DNA of 64,000 bases from Gnetum montanum (Eukaryota > Streptophyta > Gnetopsida > Gnetales > Gnetaceae), in the NCBI GenBank assembly GCA_015680685.1, contig MNCI01000556.1, positions 558,711-622,710 of the forward strand. Direction: 5' to 3'. Both the position numbers and the translations under genes were made by a program. Numbering within the stretch: position 1 is the first letter of the stretch; each line of letters opens with the position of its first letter. Below are positions 24,453 to 34,933 of this stretch, one piece after another. The notes beneath the pieces are model-generated. The model saw nothing but the letters and a program-made list of their open reading frames with translations. It was not told the DNA's origin and ran no database searches.

Positions 24453-26960
24453 ATGTCTCCTTCTTCTTACAAAAGAGCTTCACCACCTAGGTCTGATACA
24501 GGAAACAACCGAAGGTGTAGTACACATGATGATGATTTGCCAGTACCCCAATAGTTCCATGTGGTATATGTTAATCCCAATGAATATGTACCAAAATTTA
24601 CCTTTATCCTCCATTAGGATGAACAACTATGTTGGAAAGGTTTAGAAGGTAACATAGTGTTACCTCCCGATCGCTTAGTCCCTAGCATGCTTCTTCGTAC
24701 TCTCACACGAATTGGTATCCAACATTTACAAGTAGAATATGTTGTGCATGAACACGACTCAAGAGAGTATCAACCCACTAGAGGCACAATGTCAAAGGGA
24801 CCTACAACAAGAGAGACATCACGAGTCTATGAAGGGTAAGTGGTCCTAGGATGTCCTACATGTCTCAAGTGAAAATGAGATGACAAACCTACCTTAGGAG
24901 GGTTCCCACGAAATGATGGTCCTCCCATTGACTTTGTTCAAGGGGTTTTGTATTATAAGCTTCACTCAACCATCCATAATCTAGGTTCTAATACCAATGG
25001 GCACAAAGGGTCTGAAAAAGGAAAAAAATGCATAATAAAGATGGACATTCTAATTATAATCACGAGCAAGGACATGACCACCAAAGAGAAGGTAGCAGGA
25101 ACCGTAATGATGATGGTCATCCTTCTTTTTCACCTTCATTATATCCGTCATCCTATCCTTTAGGATCTGGATGTATTCATAAGGGAAAAGACCATGAGGA
25201 TAATAGTAAGTGGAATAGATATCACAAATGAAATAGTTGAGAAAGGGGATGAGGGAATTCTAGAGAATCACAACACAAAAGAAGGAAGAGTAGGGAACAA
25301 CATAGGCATCATAAATGCCATAGATAGTATGATCACGATGAACCCCTACTCGCTACCTGAAGTATGCTAGTCATAACTGAGGCTGTTAGAATTTCAACAA
25401 GGCACCAAAAAGATAGTAGGATCAAGAGATTAGATATGAATAATATCCCATGATTCGAAGGGGGATATAACGTTGATCCTTAGAATCATCTACAAGAATT
25501 CTATCATGCATGTGCCTTGCAAAACATAGAAAATGAATGCTGAAAACTTAAGTTGTTCCCACAAACATTAGTCAAAGAAGCAGAAAGCTGGTACCTCTCC
25601 CTAGAACCAGAATCCATTCATAGGTCGAGTACCATGTTAAAATTGTTCAACCATAAGTACCAAATGTACTCCTGAGTGTCCAACCTGGAAAAGCAAATCC
25701 AAGGATGGAAATAAGGAGGACATGAACCCTTGGATGCTTCCATGGGCTGATACTATGCATTGTTACATCATTGCCCAGGCCATGGTTACTCATAGAGGGA
25801 TCAACTACACCATCTCATAGATTGGCTTAGGCATGAAATGTGAAGAAACCTTGGGACTTATTCCCAAGGAAGACTATCCGAGCTTAGGGCCCATCAAGTA
25901 CAAAGATTATTAGAGCAAGTTGCTAAAGAGGAAGGTGAGTTAAGGAAAAGAGAGAGTACATAGGAATATAATAGAGATCCTTCCCTCTGAAAGAAGGAAG
26001 TTAGATTTTGTGAGGATGAAGAAGAGTCACCACTTGAAGAGATGGTGAATAGGAAAACTTTGCCCATTTAAAAACTTGCATCAGAAGTATCAGAAAAGGT
26101 GAACCAAATGTGGGACTCCCTAGATAATAGATTTCAAACTATTCTCAAAATAGTAGAGGAGTCTAGAGAGCAAGATAGTGAACAGGAAAAGAGAAAACAG
26201 AGAGAAGTGAAATATGCATGCAACAAGGGTAAGGGCAAAGTTGCCATCATTGAACAGGTTGTGGATTCAGATATAGACAATGATAGTGGATGCGAGATAT
26301 GCCAATATGACCATCCTAAGGGATGTTGCCTTGTAATCTCACATCTGCAAGAGTCTAGGGTGTATGCACTCAACCCACGATTAAACAGAAGGGAAACACC
26401 CCAAAGGTTACCTTATCCTCAAGGTAACCCAAGATAGTTCCACCAACCCTTGATGTATTATCCAAGTGAAACTCCACCACAACCAAGTGAGTAGTAGCAA
26501 CAATGGTAGCATCCAAAATCATGGGGAATGCCACCACCACGACAATAGTATCCTTACCGTCAACCTGACCCATATGGATATTACGTGTAGCAGCCAATCT
26601 CTCCACCTGACTCTATTGGTCACGTCACTCCTCAGCCTCACTACTAAGCCTATGAGTATTGTAGAACTCCTTCTCCTAGGGGTGGTGTTCCACAAACATA
26701 CTATCCTTCTCATCCAACTGCATCTCTTTCACCCATATCTCCATTACCACCTGCTCCAGCTATGCAGGGTGAGCTCCCTACCTAGTTGTAGCAATGTAAT
26801 GCTACAAGGGCTGTTAACTTTCAATCTACTGTTGGTTCTAACAACCTCATGAAGAAAATACCTTTCTTTAGAACCAAAAATCCAACTAATTCCTTGCAAC
26901 CAAAATTGGTTAATCCCTTAGACGTTCCATTACCAATCAAAACTTTAGAACTCCCTTCAA
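24453..26960 (+). pseudogene. gag of element B
   Basis: The ATG at 24453 follows a 120-base leader. An N-terminal part (24453-25230), shared with element A, includes YQPTRGTMSKGPTTRETSRV. The gag core around 25430-25780 is recognisable (IKRLDMNNIP-stop-FEGGYNV, SWYLSLEPESIHRSSTMLKL) but has many stops. From 26099 there is an open stretch with MWDSLDNRFQTILKIVEESR and a zinc knuckle C-EI-C-QYD-H-PKGC-C at 26291-26329, then a Pro/Tyr/Gln-rich tail. Gag packages RNA; the knuckle is one residue shorter than the usual CX2CX4HX4C. Confidence 0.85.
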
Positions 26961-26983
26961 ACTAAACACCGTGCCCAAAACAT

Positions 26984-27600
26984 ATGGTCATGTTAACTCA
27001 TGCCATCACTGATTTGATAAAAGCTAGCCATCTTCCTAGGAAATTCTCTAATCTTGGGAGTCCTCTTATATATCTACAAATTTCTGGGAATGAACTAGGC
27101 AAGGCTCTTTTAGATTCAAGTTCTTGTGTCAACTTAATCTCCGAAGAAATGTACAAGGCCAGGAACTTGCCTCCACGAAAAAAGAATAACATTCATCTAG
27201 AGCTAGCCAAACAGTCCATCATTGTTCCATTAGGACTAGTGGAGGACATTGGTACCACTATTTGTGGATGGTCATATCCAGCCGATACCCTAGTGATTTA
27301 GGACAACAACGGTAAGGGGGACTTCACAATCATAATGGAAAGAGCATGGCTAAGCACAATCGATGTGCACCTAGGAATCTATGATCTTTCCCTAGAAATA
27401 TCCAAGGAAAATACATTTGGAAAGATTGAGAAGAAGGAATTTCCATGTATCACATACAGTGACACAGGGTGCAATTCCGTGTAGAAGTCTTGGTTCATAC
27501 AATGTTTAACATTGCCTACATGTAACCAGTGTGCACATGTGACTACCATACAAAGATGCCTGTATGCAATAGCCAAATGATAGGAAGGCACCCAGTGGCT
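26984..27600 (+). pseudogene. Protease domain of element B
   Basis: An open stretch of 105 codons from 26984. The active-site region reads GKALLDSSSCVNLISEEMYK near 27100-27160, so the usual D-S-G is D-S-S. A later segment is VEDIGTTICGWSYPADTLVI. A stop at 27299 precedes the C-terminal part (LGIYDLSLEISKENTFGKIE). Element H has the same D-S-S, element A has D-S-G. Confidence 0.78.
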
Positions 27601-27805
27601 AACAGCTGATTAAGAGAGCAGTTGAACTATATGCATGGAACCAACTGAGGGTTTGACTTCTGCTTACCTTGATAGCATAGATACATTAGAGCAAGTCCAT
27701 CACCAACTTCCAAGTCCTAACATTGGAAATATCAACTGGTGGAAGTTGGAAATCCTTGATAAGCTTAAATAGAAGCCCTTTGAGTTAAAATCATTTCCCA
27801 TTGGT

Positions 27806-29424
27806 ATGGAATACATGTTTCTCAAGAATGGAAAACCAGTAATCATTAATGTGAAGCTAGCTCCTCAAAAAAAGGAAATACTACTAGAAATGGTAAATAA
27901 ATGGTCGAAAGCCTTTGCTTGGTCATATTCCAAATTAATTGGAATAGACCTTAGGATATTCCAACATAGAATTTACATTGACCCCTCCATGAAGCCTTGA
28001 TGACAACTGCACAGGTGATTGAACCCAAAGCTTAAGCAAGTGGTTAAGGAAGAAATTGAAAAATTCTAAAAGTTGGGTTCATTTACCCCATTGCTGATAG
28101 TGAATGGGTTAGTATCTTAGTAATTGTGCCTAAGAAGGAAGGTAAATGGAAGGTGTGTATAAAATTTAGGCTACTAAACATGGAAATATTTAAAGACCAC
28201 TTTCCATTGCCATTCGTTAACCAAGTCTTAGACACCATTGCAGAGCATCGCTACTATATTTTTTTGGATGGGTACAGTGGGTAAAACCAAATTCAAATAG
28301 CCTTGGAAGACCAAGCCAAGACTACGTTCACAAGTCCTTGGAGAACATTTGCATAACAAAATATGTCATTTGGCTTATGCAATGCTCTTGCAACATTTCA
28401 ATGATTAGTTCTAAGCATATTCTAATAGTAGATAGGAAATGGTGTATAGGTCTTCATGGATGAATTCTCCACCTATGGAGAAAACTTTGATCAAGCCTTG
28501 GAACTATTAGAGAAAGTACTAAAATGATGTGTAGAAACCAATTTAAGGCTCAACTAGAAAAAAATCCATTTAATGGTCCAAGAAGGCATCATATTAGGGC
28601 ATAAGATTTCGAAAACAGGGATAGAGGTAGACCTCAAAAAGATCAAAGTTATCCAAGGAATTACCCATCAACTTGAAACTATAAAAGATATTTGATCATT
28701 GCTTAGACACACTAGCTATTATAGAAGATTCATTGAGAACTTTTCAAAAGCTACAAAACCATTGGTGAAAGTAACGAAAAAGGACATACCTTTCGAATGG
28801 ACCAAGGAATGTGAACTAGCTTTCCAAAATTTAAAATAGAAGCTCGTAGAAACACCTATTCTACAAGCTCTTGACTAGTCTAGACCATTCCATATAATGA
28901 TTGATGCATCCAACTATGATTTAGGAGCTGTACTTACATAGTTAGATGGCCAAAAACATCCTTATTACATTCACTATGCAAGTAGGATTATTGTTGGTGC
29001 ACAACTTAACTACACTACAACAGAAAAGGAATTAATGGCTGTAGTGTTTGCACTAGATAAGTTTAGGCACTATGTATTGGGCTATAAGGTATTTGTACAC
29101 ATAGAACATAGTGCAATTCAGTTCTTGCTAAATAAAAAAATGGTGAGTCCTTGCATCATATGATGGCTTGTAATCTTACAAGAGTTTGATCTTACAATGA
29201 TTGATCGTAAAGGCACTGAGAACATTGTTGCTAATCATTTATCTTGGTTGCAATGGAATAACAAAGAGGATGAATATCCAATTTCTAATCGCTTTCCTGA
29301 TGAACTTCTCTTTGCAAGTGTAATAACTAATCAATTGACCAAAGAGACAAATTGGTATAGTAGTATTCTCACCTATCTCCTTACAGAACAAACACCACAA
29401 GCGTTAGACATTAAAAAGAAATAA
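27806..29424 (+). pseudogene. Reverse transcriptase and RNase H of element B
   Basis: After the open piece 27806-28000, stops and shifts break the frame but RT landmarks remain: VPKKEGKWKVCIKFRLLN near 28127, FPLPFVNQVLD near 28202, FGLCNALATFQ near 28372. The metal-binding box is VFMDEFSTYG near 28450, where the second Asp is Glu. ILGHKISKTGIEVDLKKI follows near 28590. RNase H shows FHIMIDASNYDLGAVL near 28888 and TTEKELMAVVFALDKFRHYV near 29020. The open segment 29197-29424 (IDRKGTENIVANHLSWLQ) links to integrase. Confidence 0.85.
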
Positions 29425-30630
29425 CAATTTCTTCGCTGAGCCAAGTATTCTATGGAAATCAACGGGAAACTTTATAAAGTATGTCCAATGGCTTGGTCTA
29501 CTAGTGTGTTCCTAATATAAATCAACTGCAAGTTCTCTAAGACACTCATGAAGGTCCTTGTGGGGGTCATTATGTCGGGAGATGAACAACCATTAAAATC
29601 CTGCTTGTAGGATATTATTGGCCTACATTGTTTTGGGATGCCCATTATTTCATCCAATCTTGTGAGCACTATCAACATGATGGGGGAATGACTGCTAGAA
29701 TGGAGGATCCAAAGAAATGGATTCAACCCTTAGAACCTTTCAATATATGGAGAATTGATTTTATGGGCCCCATTACACCAATGTCCAATGGAAAAGCTTA
29801 CATCATTTTTTCCATTGACTACTTTACAAAATGGACAGAAGTAGCTGCTGTTATAGATTGTACATTATCCACCACTGCATGATTTGTTCAACAACAAATT
29901 GTAAACAGGTTTGGTGTGCCTCATGCACTTATTTTAGATAATGGTACACAGTTCACAGGTGCGACTTTTCAAAAACTAATGCAACACTTAGGGGTCGAGC
30001 ATAAGTGAATGGTCAAGCTGAAGTCACTAATAGGGAGATTATGAAAATATTGACATGAACTATTAGCAAGTATAGATAAGATTGGAGCACCAAATTGAAT
30101 GATGCTCTTTGGGCATACTGCTCCACATCGAAACTTCCTATAGGCTAATCTCCCTATGAGTTAGTATATGGAAAACTTCCAATGTTCCTGATTCAACAAA
30201 AACTACATACACTATCTATGGCGTGTGACCTCAATCTTGACCTTAGTCTAGCATAAAAAGAATGGTTAATGAACCTTAACTTGCTAGATGAAAATTGACT
30301 AGCCACCCTATCATTTAATGAATTGCACAAGGCCTTTAATAAACAACGTCATGAATTAAGGATTAGGAAAGTTAAATATCAACTAGGAGATAAGGTTCTC
30401 TACTGGAATCACACACATGTGTCACAATGCACTAAATTCCAAACACTGTGGGAAGGACCTTATATTATCTATGAAGCTTTTCCTTCAAAAGCCATGATAG
30501 CCTTTAAACTTGAAATCCTAGACAAGAGATTATTGGTCAACATCCAACAAACCAAACCTTTCCATGAGCCTAGGATAGATAGTATGCATACTACCCTACT
30601 CTCTATTTCAAATCTCTTCTTTCCAACTCA
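29425..30630 (+). pseudogene. Integrase of element B
   Basis: The N-terminal zinc-binding part is decayed (THEGPCGGHYVG, then SCEHYQ in place of C-x-x-C). The catalytic core has WRIDFMGPITPMSNGKAY (first Asp, near 29757), ALILDNGTQFTG (second Asp, near 29931) and NGQAEVTNREIMKI (Glu, near 30008). A stop at 29880 and a shift near 30005 interrupt it. The C-terminal part 30323-30620 is open: ELRIRKVKYQLGDKVLYWNH and DKRLLVNIQQTKPFHEPR. Integrase would insert the DNA copy. Confidence 0.87.
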
Positions 30631-30633
30631 GTC

Positions 30634-32545
30634 ATGGAGGAGAGACTCACCAATGCTAACCATTCCAAGCCCTCAGCTCTTTTCATATTTTTGTTTTATG
30701 CATTTTTGTTTTACATCTTTTTCTTTTACACATCTTTTCATATTTACTTATTTTTGTTTCGCACCATCGTTACCATTTTTACTATTCCTTTATTTGTTTG
30801 TTTGATTTACTGTCATTCATCATATAATAAGTTCTCATGATGGTGGATTGTATTATAATGACATTGATTGCTAATGTTTGATTTTTACCTTTGACTTTTG
30901 ATGCTAATAATAATATGTGGTTCTTTTCATAAAATAGGCAATGAGTCCACGTCATCCATGTGTTTATTCAACTTTGTGATCTCCCTTGGCTTTGGAACTG
31001 TACTATCCCTTTTTCTAACTAAACTTGTTAATGAATTGGTGGCTTGGTATTCTTCAAACCAAGGAAAGACTTAATGGTTGAAAAGCATGTGATATCAACG
31101 GGATTCAATACATTTGTGCTGATTATTCTCCTAGGAACTTGGATGTTTTTCATATCGTCTTTGACCATTCTACTATTAGCCAATTATTAGGAAGTTAATT
31201 GAATAAAAATAAGTCTTTGCATGGTGTGGTTCTCACAAAAAAAATAAGCCTAGTGAGAATTCAAACCACACCCCATAGACATAATAAAAACATTGGGCTA
31301 CAAGCACTAGTTATGGCACTAGAAAGACATGTTACCCATGCCTAAAGATTCCCTCTAACTAAGGCCCTATCTAGATTCTTGCTTCTCCATCTCACTCTCC
31401 TTGGAGTGGTGGTGAATTTTCGTGGAAGAATTCTTGGTGCTTCAGGAGGATGGATTGGTCAAGTGTGTTGGTGTGAGGTCACTGGATGTGGTTGGTTTGA
31501 ATCCATATTTGGAATGAATTCTACTTAGTCACCTTAACCACACACTACACAATGGACTTTACACAACCTTACTCTTGGTATTCCATTCCATTTTCTCATC
31601 TCCTTTCATATTTCTAAACATTTTCCACCTCATTGCTAATTTTATCATTAGTCTATATCTTGGTTCATGCATTGTTATTCTTTGGTAAATTCTTGTGGGT
31701 AATTATTTAACCACCATTTCCATATATCATTCCTAGAGCCTATGGACTCTTTGGTTTGTGGGTTTGTTAGGGCATAAGGGCATGGGCTTGCTTTGGGGAG
31801 GACCCACTGGCATTCCTTTATGGTGAAATTATTAAGTTCTTTCCCTTTAACATTCTTTGCAATCAGCCATTTCTCATTTCATCCCCATTCATGACATCCA
31901 TTTTATTAGCTTCATCATTGTTATTTCTCTCATCTTTCTTCTTCCTTATATTTTTCGAAACTATCGCTACTAGATATTTTCTCTTAGTCATGGGGGTCTT
32001 ATTCCAAATATTTTGAACTTATCTCACCCCCTACATCATAAACCTCTAAATCTAGTATCTGCCATACGCACAACCTAGCCAATGTGCTTCATATCGAGAT
32101 AAGGTATCAATTGCATCATGGCTTATCTATTCTTGCTAATTTGTGACTATTTTGTGTGTGTATATGGCAATCATACAAACAATGGACTAGGCTAGGAGGG
32201 AGCACTCATGATGGACTAGAGTTGGAGCATTTTTGAAAGGAACAAGTTTGGTTGCATGGCTATGGATAAATAACGAAAGATGAAATCTTGGAATCGATAA
32301 TAGTGTGCCTCATTTTCTTTTCTCTCTTTTCAAGCTATCAAATAAGGGCCTAGATGTCATTTATGTATGGTGTTCACCACAATGGGCATGAACACCAATG
32401 TTGTAGTATGCTTTTAGATCTGTTCACTAGGAACTTTGAGTCTGTCATCCCATTTCACCATCAGTGTCATTTAGTCAATAATCCTATACCTTCACAATAT
32501 TTTGTAAGAAACTCGAGGATGATTTTTCATTCAGTCATGGGGGTA
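30634..32545 (+). other. Post-pol non-coding region and polypurine tract of B
   Basis: Begins with a T-rich tract (30675-30800, TTTTGTTTTA-type units) that can encode a 68-residue hydrophobic peptide from 30634. One hairpin module lies at 31223-31272, followed by GGGCTACAAGCACTAGTTAT at about 31295. The rest has no gene and matches the post-pol regions of A, H and 37381-39447 in order. It ends with the polypurine tract CATGGGGGTA before the 3' LTR. Confidence 0.72.
31223..31272 (+). other. Hairpin module (element B)
   Basis: GGTGTGG (31223-31229) pairs with CCACACC (31266-31272), and TTCTCAC (31230-31236) with GTGAGAA (31253-31259). A six-base TTCAAA bulge lies on the 3' side and an A-rich 16-base loop closes it. 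Fourteen Watson-Crick pairs in 50 bases. Confidence 0.65.
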
Positions 32546-33368
32546 TGATGAACCACAATATTAGGATTGCGATATTACATCCACAATATCGGATCCATGA
32601 TATCGGATCCTTCCAAGAAATATCAGGACCTGCCTTGTTGCCTATAAATAAGAGGAGAGCACACGTGGTTTGGGAAAATTAGTCTTAGTCCCTTACCTAA
32701 ACTCTTACCTTTTTTCCTTTCCAGAGATAGAATTATTTCTAAGTGCCTGTAGTAGAAGTCATAAAGTGAATGGATCTTTATTTGAGCATTGTGTACCTAA
32801 CCACATCTTGTGTACAACAATAAAGATGAACTTTATGATAAACTTTGCAGCATTTAGAATAGCTTAATTAATGTTATTTGTAGTAATTAATGCTTTTCTT
32901 AGTTAATTAATGTTCTCTCTCTCTCTCTCCCTGTTAATCTCTCCTAAGTAAGCACACTCAGTATGACTGCTTCGATCATGCGTGGAACACTCGGTAACCC
33001 AGTAACAATTAGCATTTGGTAATCCTAGTAGTGTGACACTAGTTCAGGATGTGTATGGTAAGTGGGAATAGATGCTAGTGTTAGGACTAGTTAGAGCGTA
33101 GTCAATTAGTTAAGATAGTTACTTAATTAGTTCACTTCTCCCTTTGTAGCACTAGGACATAAAAATATAAAAACCATAAAAATCATATACCTCAAGTTTA
33201 CTTAACTATACAATCATGCCATACAAGTAAGCTTGAGAAGATAATGATTGACTAACCCTTCCTTGTTCCACAAAAGCGCATAAGCACTTGGTCCTTGGAA
33301 TTTGATGAGATTGTGCATGTACACTTGTATTCATATGGTTGAGCATAGGGATACTTCACCATTCATCA
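32546..33368 (+). repeat. 3' LTR of element B
   Basis: Pairs with 23504-24312: shared GCCTATAAATAAGAGG, TTAGTCTTAGTCCCTTACC, AGAGATAGAATTATTTCTAA and later blocks. It has an expanded (TC)n run near 32914-32930. It ends TTCATCA before TAGTT. Confidence 0.9.
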
Positions 33369-33707
33369 TAGTTACACAAAGTCCAAGGTATGAATGGAAG
33401 GTAAGGATCAGCTACTCATTGCATAGCCTAGATTAGATTTGTTTACTATCACTTATATTTAGAAACCTTTACTCTTACCTTATTTTTTCTAGGTGAATTA
33501 TGGCCAATACAACATCATCTATTACATACCTCATCATGAGTTAAAACATATGCATAAACTTTACTAGCTCATGTGGGAAGACAATGAGCACAAACTCTAA
33601 TCAATTATTTGCATAATCACATTACCTTATCTATGGAATTCAACCAGGATCATGTGTGAACACTCATATCTTATATGGTTGGATGTTGGATACTCCACCA
33701 CTCATCA
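33369..33707 (+). repeat. Solo LTR J, right part
   Basis: U5-side sequence of the LTR interrupted by B: AGGTATGAATGG, then CTCATGTGGGAAGACAATGA, then TTCAACCAGGATCATGTGTG and the end CCACCACTCATCA. This order (ACTAGTCCAAGTGGGAAGAC, then TTCAACCAGATT, then ACTCATCA) is seen at the ends of other LTRs in the window. CTTAA follows. Confidence 0.65.
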
Positions 33708-33932
33708 CTTAACATTGCTCCATCCATGTCATATTCTTGACACTTAACTTGTTTTTGTGAATTCATGAATTACAATGTCTTATAATAAATAAAAAGTAAA
33801 AATTCACATCCTAATAAATGATGTCCCCAATGTTTTATGGTATGAAGTATACCATACAATTCTTTCTCATAGAAATTATACTTTTGCCTTAAGTTATTCA
33901 ATTTTTCAAAAAAAAAAGAAGAAGAAGAAGAA
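33708..33932 (-). pseudogene. Element G: RNase H block
   Basis: Minus-strand translation gives EKLNNLRQKYNFYEKELYGI then LHTIKHWGHHLLGCEFLLF and MNSQKQVKCQEY, a clear Ty3 RNase H middle part. Its upstream partner LSQEGKPIS lies at about 54097-54130, on the far side of element C. The junction is a (GAA)n run (33919-33932) on the left and AGAAGAAATGG on the right, so C inserted into a poly-Ser/Phe-coding stretch of this gene. Confidence 0.78.
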
Positions 33933-34808
33933 TGTAATGAGGTATGATTTGATGGGCCCTGATGTTGAATACGTGATGTTAGAGTCTCGATGTCATGTAC
34001 TCGACATCAGGGCTAATGAGTGATGTCGAATACTTGACATTGCCTCATCTAGACCTTGCCTATAAATATTGCTCTTGGGCTTTTGGATGAGAAAATGTTT
34101 AGCTTACATATTAGAAATAGTTAGTTTTCAGTTTCTTTCCTTTTAAGTCTATTATTTCCCAATGCATGCCCATCATGTAATATTTGTAATTGTATGGCAC
34201 CTTTGTTCGAGTGTGATGTACTTAGACACATTACATGACTAGTAATAAAGATCAAGATTGCTTCCATCATTGCAGCATCCACTTAGCTTAATATTTTTAT
34301 TTTAATTACTTAATGCTTTCTTTAGTTAAACATTTTCATTTATTGTTATTTACTATTTTTGTTGTTAAGAAGAATGTGTATGCCTTAATCATAAGTGTTT
34401 AAGTGTAGATACTTGATCACCAAAGGTGTATTGTTTGGCATGCCCAATGACGTACACTTGGTAAACCTAGGAGTAGCTCCATGAAGTCCATGACATGTAT
34501 AGATGGTTAAGAGAAAATACCATTTCCATAGGCTAAGTTAGAATTTATTTTTTATTATTCATTAGTTAATCAATTTATCTCTTTTCATCACCATGAGTAG
34601 CATAGAATTAGGAAACATCATACACCTCACTTTGCACTAAATCATACCTAAGAAAACTACCACTAGTCCAAGTGGGTATACAATGAACTATAATTAAATT
34701 ATAATGATTTAGATACCACAACTAGTTCCATCCACGAAATTTAACCAGATTGCACATGAACGCTTGTGATTCGTATGGTTGAGCATAGGGTTATCTTACT
34801 ACTCATCA
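33933..34808 (+). repeat. 5' LTR of element C
   Basis: U3 has GATGTYGAATAC/ACTCGACATCAGGG repeats (about 33960-34045) before CCTATAAATATTGC. TAATAAAGATCAAG lies near 34244. The end is CTACTCATCA. The 3' LTR lacks roughly 60-70 bases of the U3 repeats. Confidence 0.82.
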
Positions 34809-34827
34809 TTGGTGTCATTGCTAGGGA
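34809..34827 (+). promoter_or_regulatory. Primer-binding site of element C
   Basis: TTGGTGTCATTGCTAGGGA directly after the LTR; a decayed TTGGCGCCGTTGCCGGGGA-type site. Confidence 0.75.
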
Positions 34828-34933
34828 TGGTTCTAGTTATCTAGATTAGTTATATTATATATGATCACTGTAAAAGGTATTAACAATATATCTTTTAGAA
34901 ACTCTTAGCTCACATACATCATAAACCAAGAAT

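Larger units (their letters stand above)
23504..33368 (+). mobile_element. LTR retrotransposon B (Tat/Athila-like Ty3, with pol)
   Basis: A 9.87 kb element with LTRs at 23504-24312 and 32546-33368, both starting TGATGAACCA and ending CATCA. Flanks are TAGAT and TAGTT, a one-mismatch target duplication. Order on the plus strand: primer-binding site, gag, protease, RT, RNase H, integrase, T-rich tract, hairpin, polypurine tract. It is the only element in the window with all pol domains, but stops and shifts occur throughout, so it is dead. There is no aORF between integrase and 3' LTR, unlike A, C and D. Confidence 0.9.

Noticed and set aside
26134-26373. 79-codon minus-strand frame with a Ser/Cys/Leu-rich peptide
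   Set aside because: Antisense to B's gag, where the plus strand has the conserved knuckle.
32914-32930. TC-rich run as a regulatory element
   Set aside because: Simple expansion of a shorter CT run present in the partner LTR; similar CT microsatellites occur near 39188 and 41596.
23504-33368. Possible envelope gene in element B after integrase
   Set aside because: The only long frame there (30323-30805) is the integrase C-terminus running into the T-rich tract; no separate signal peptide or env-like gene is seen.
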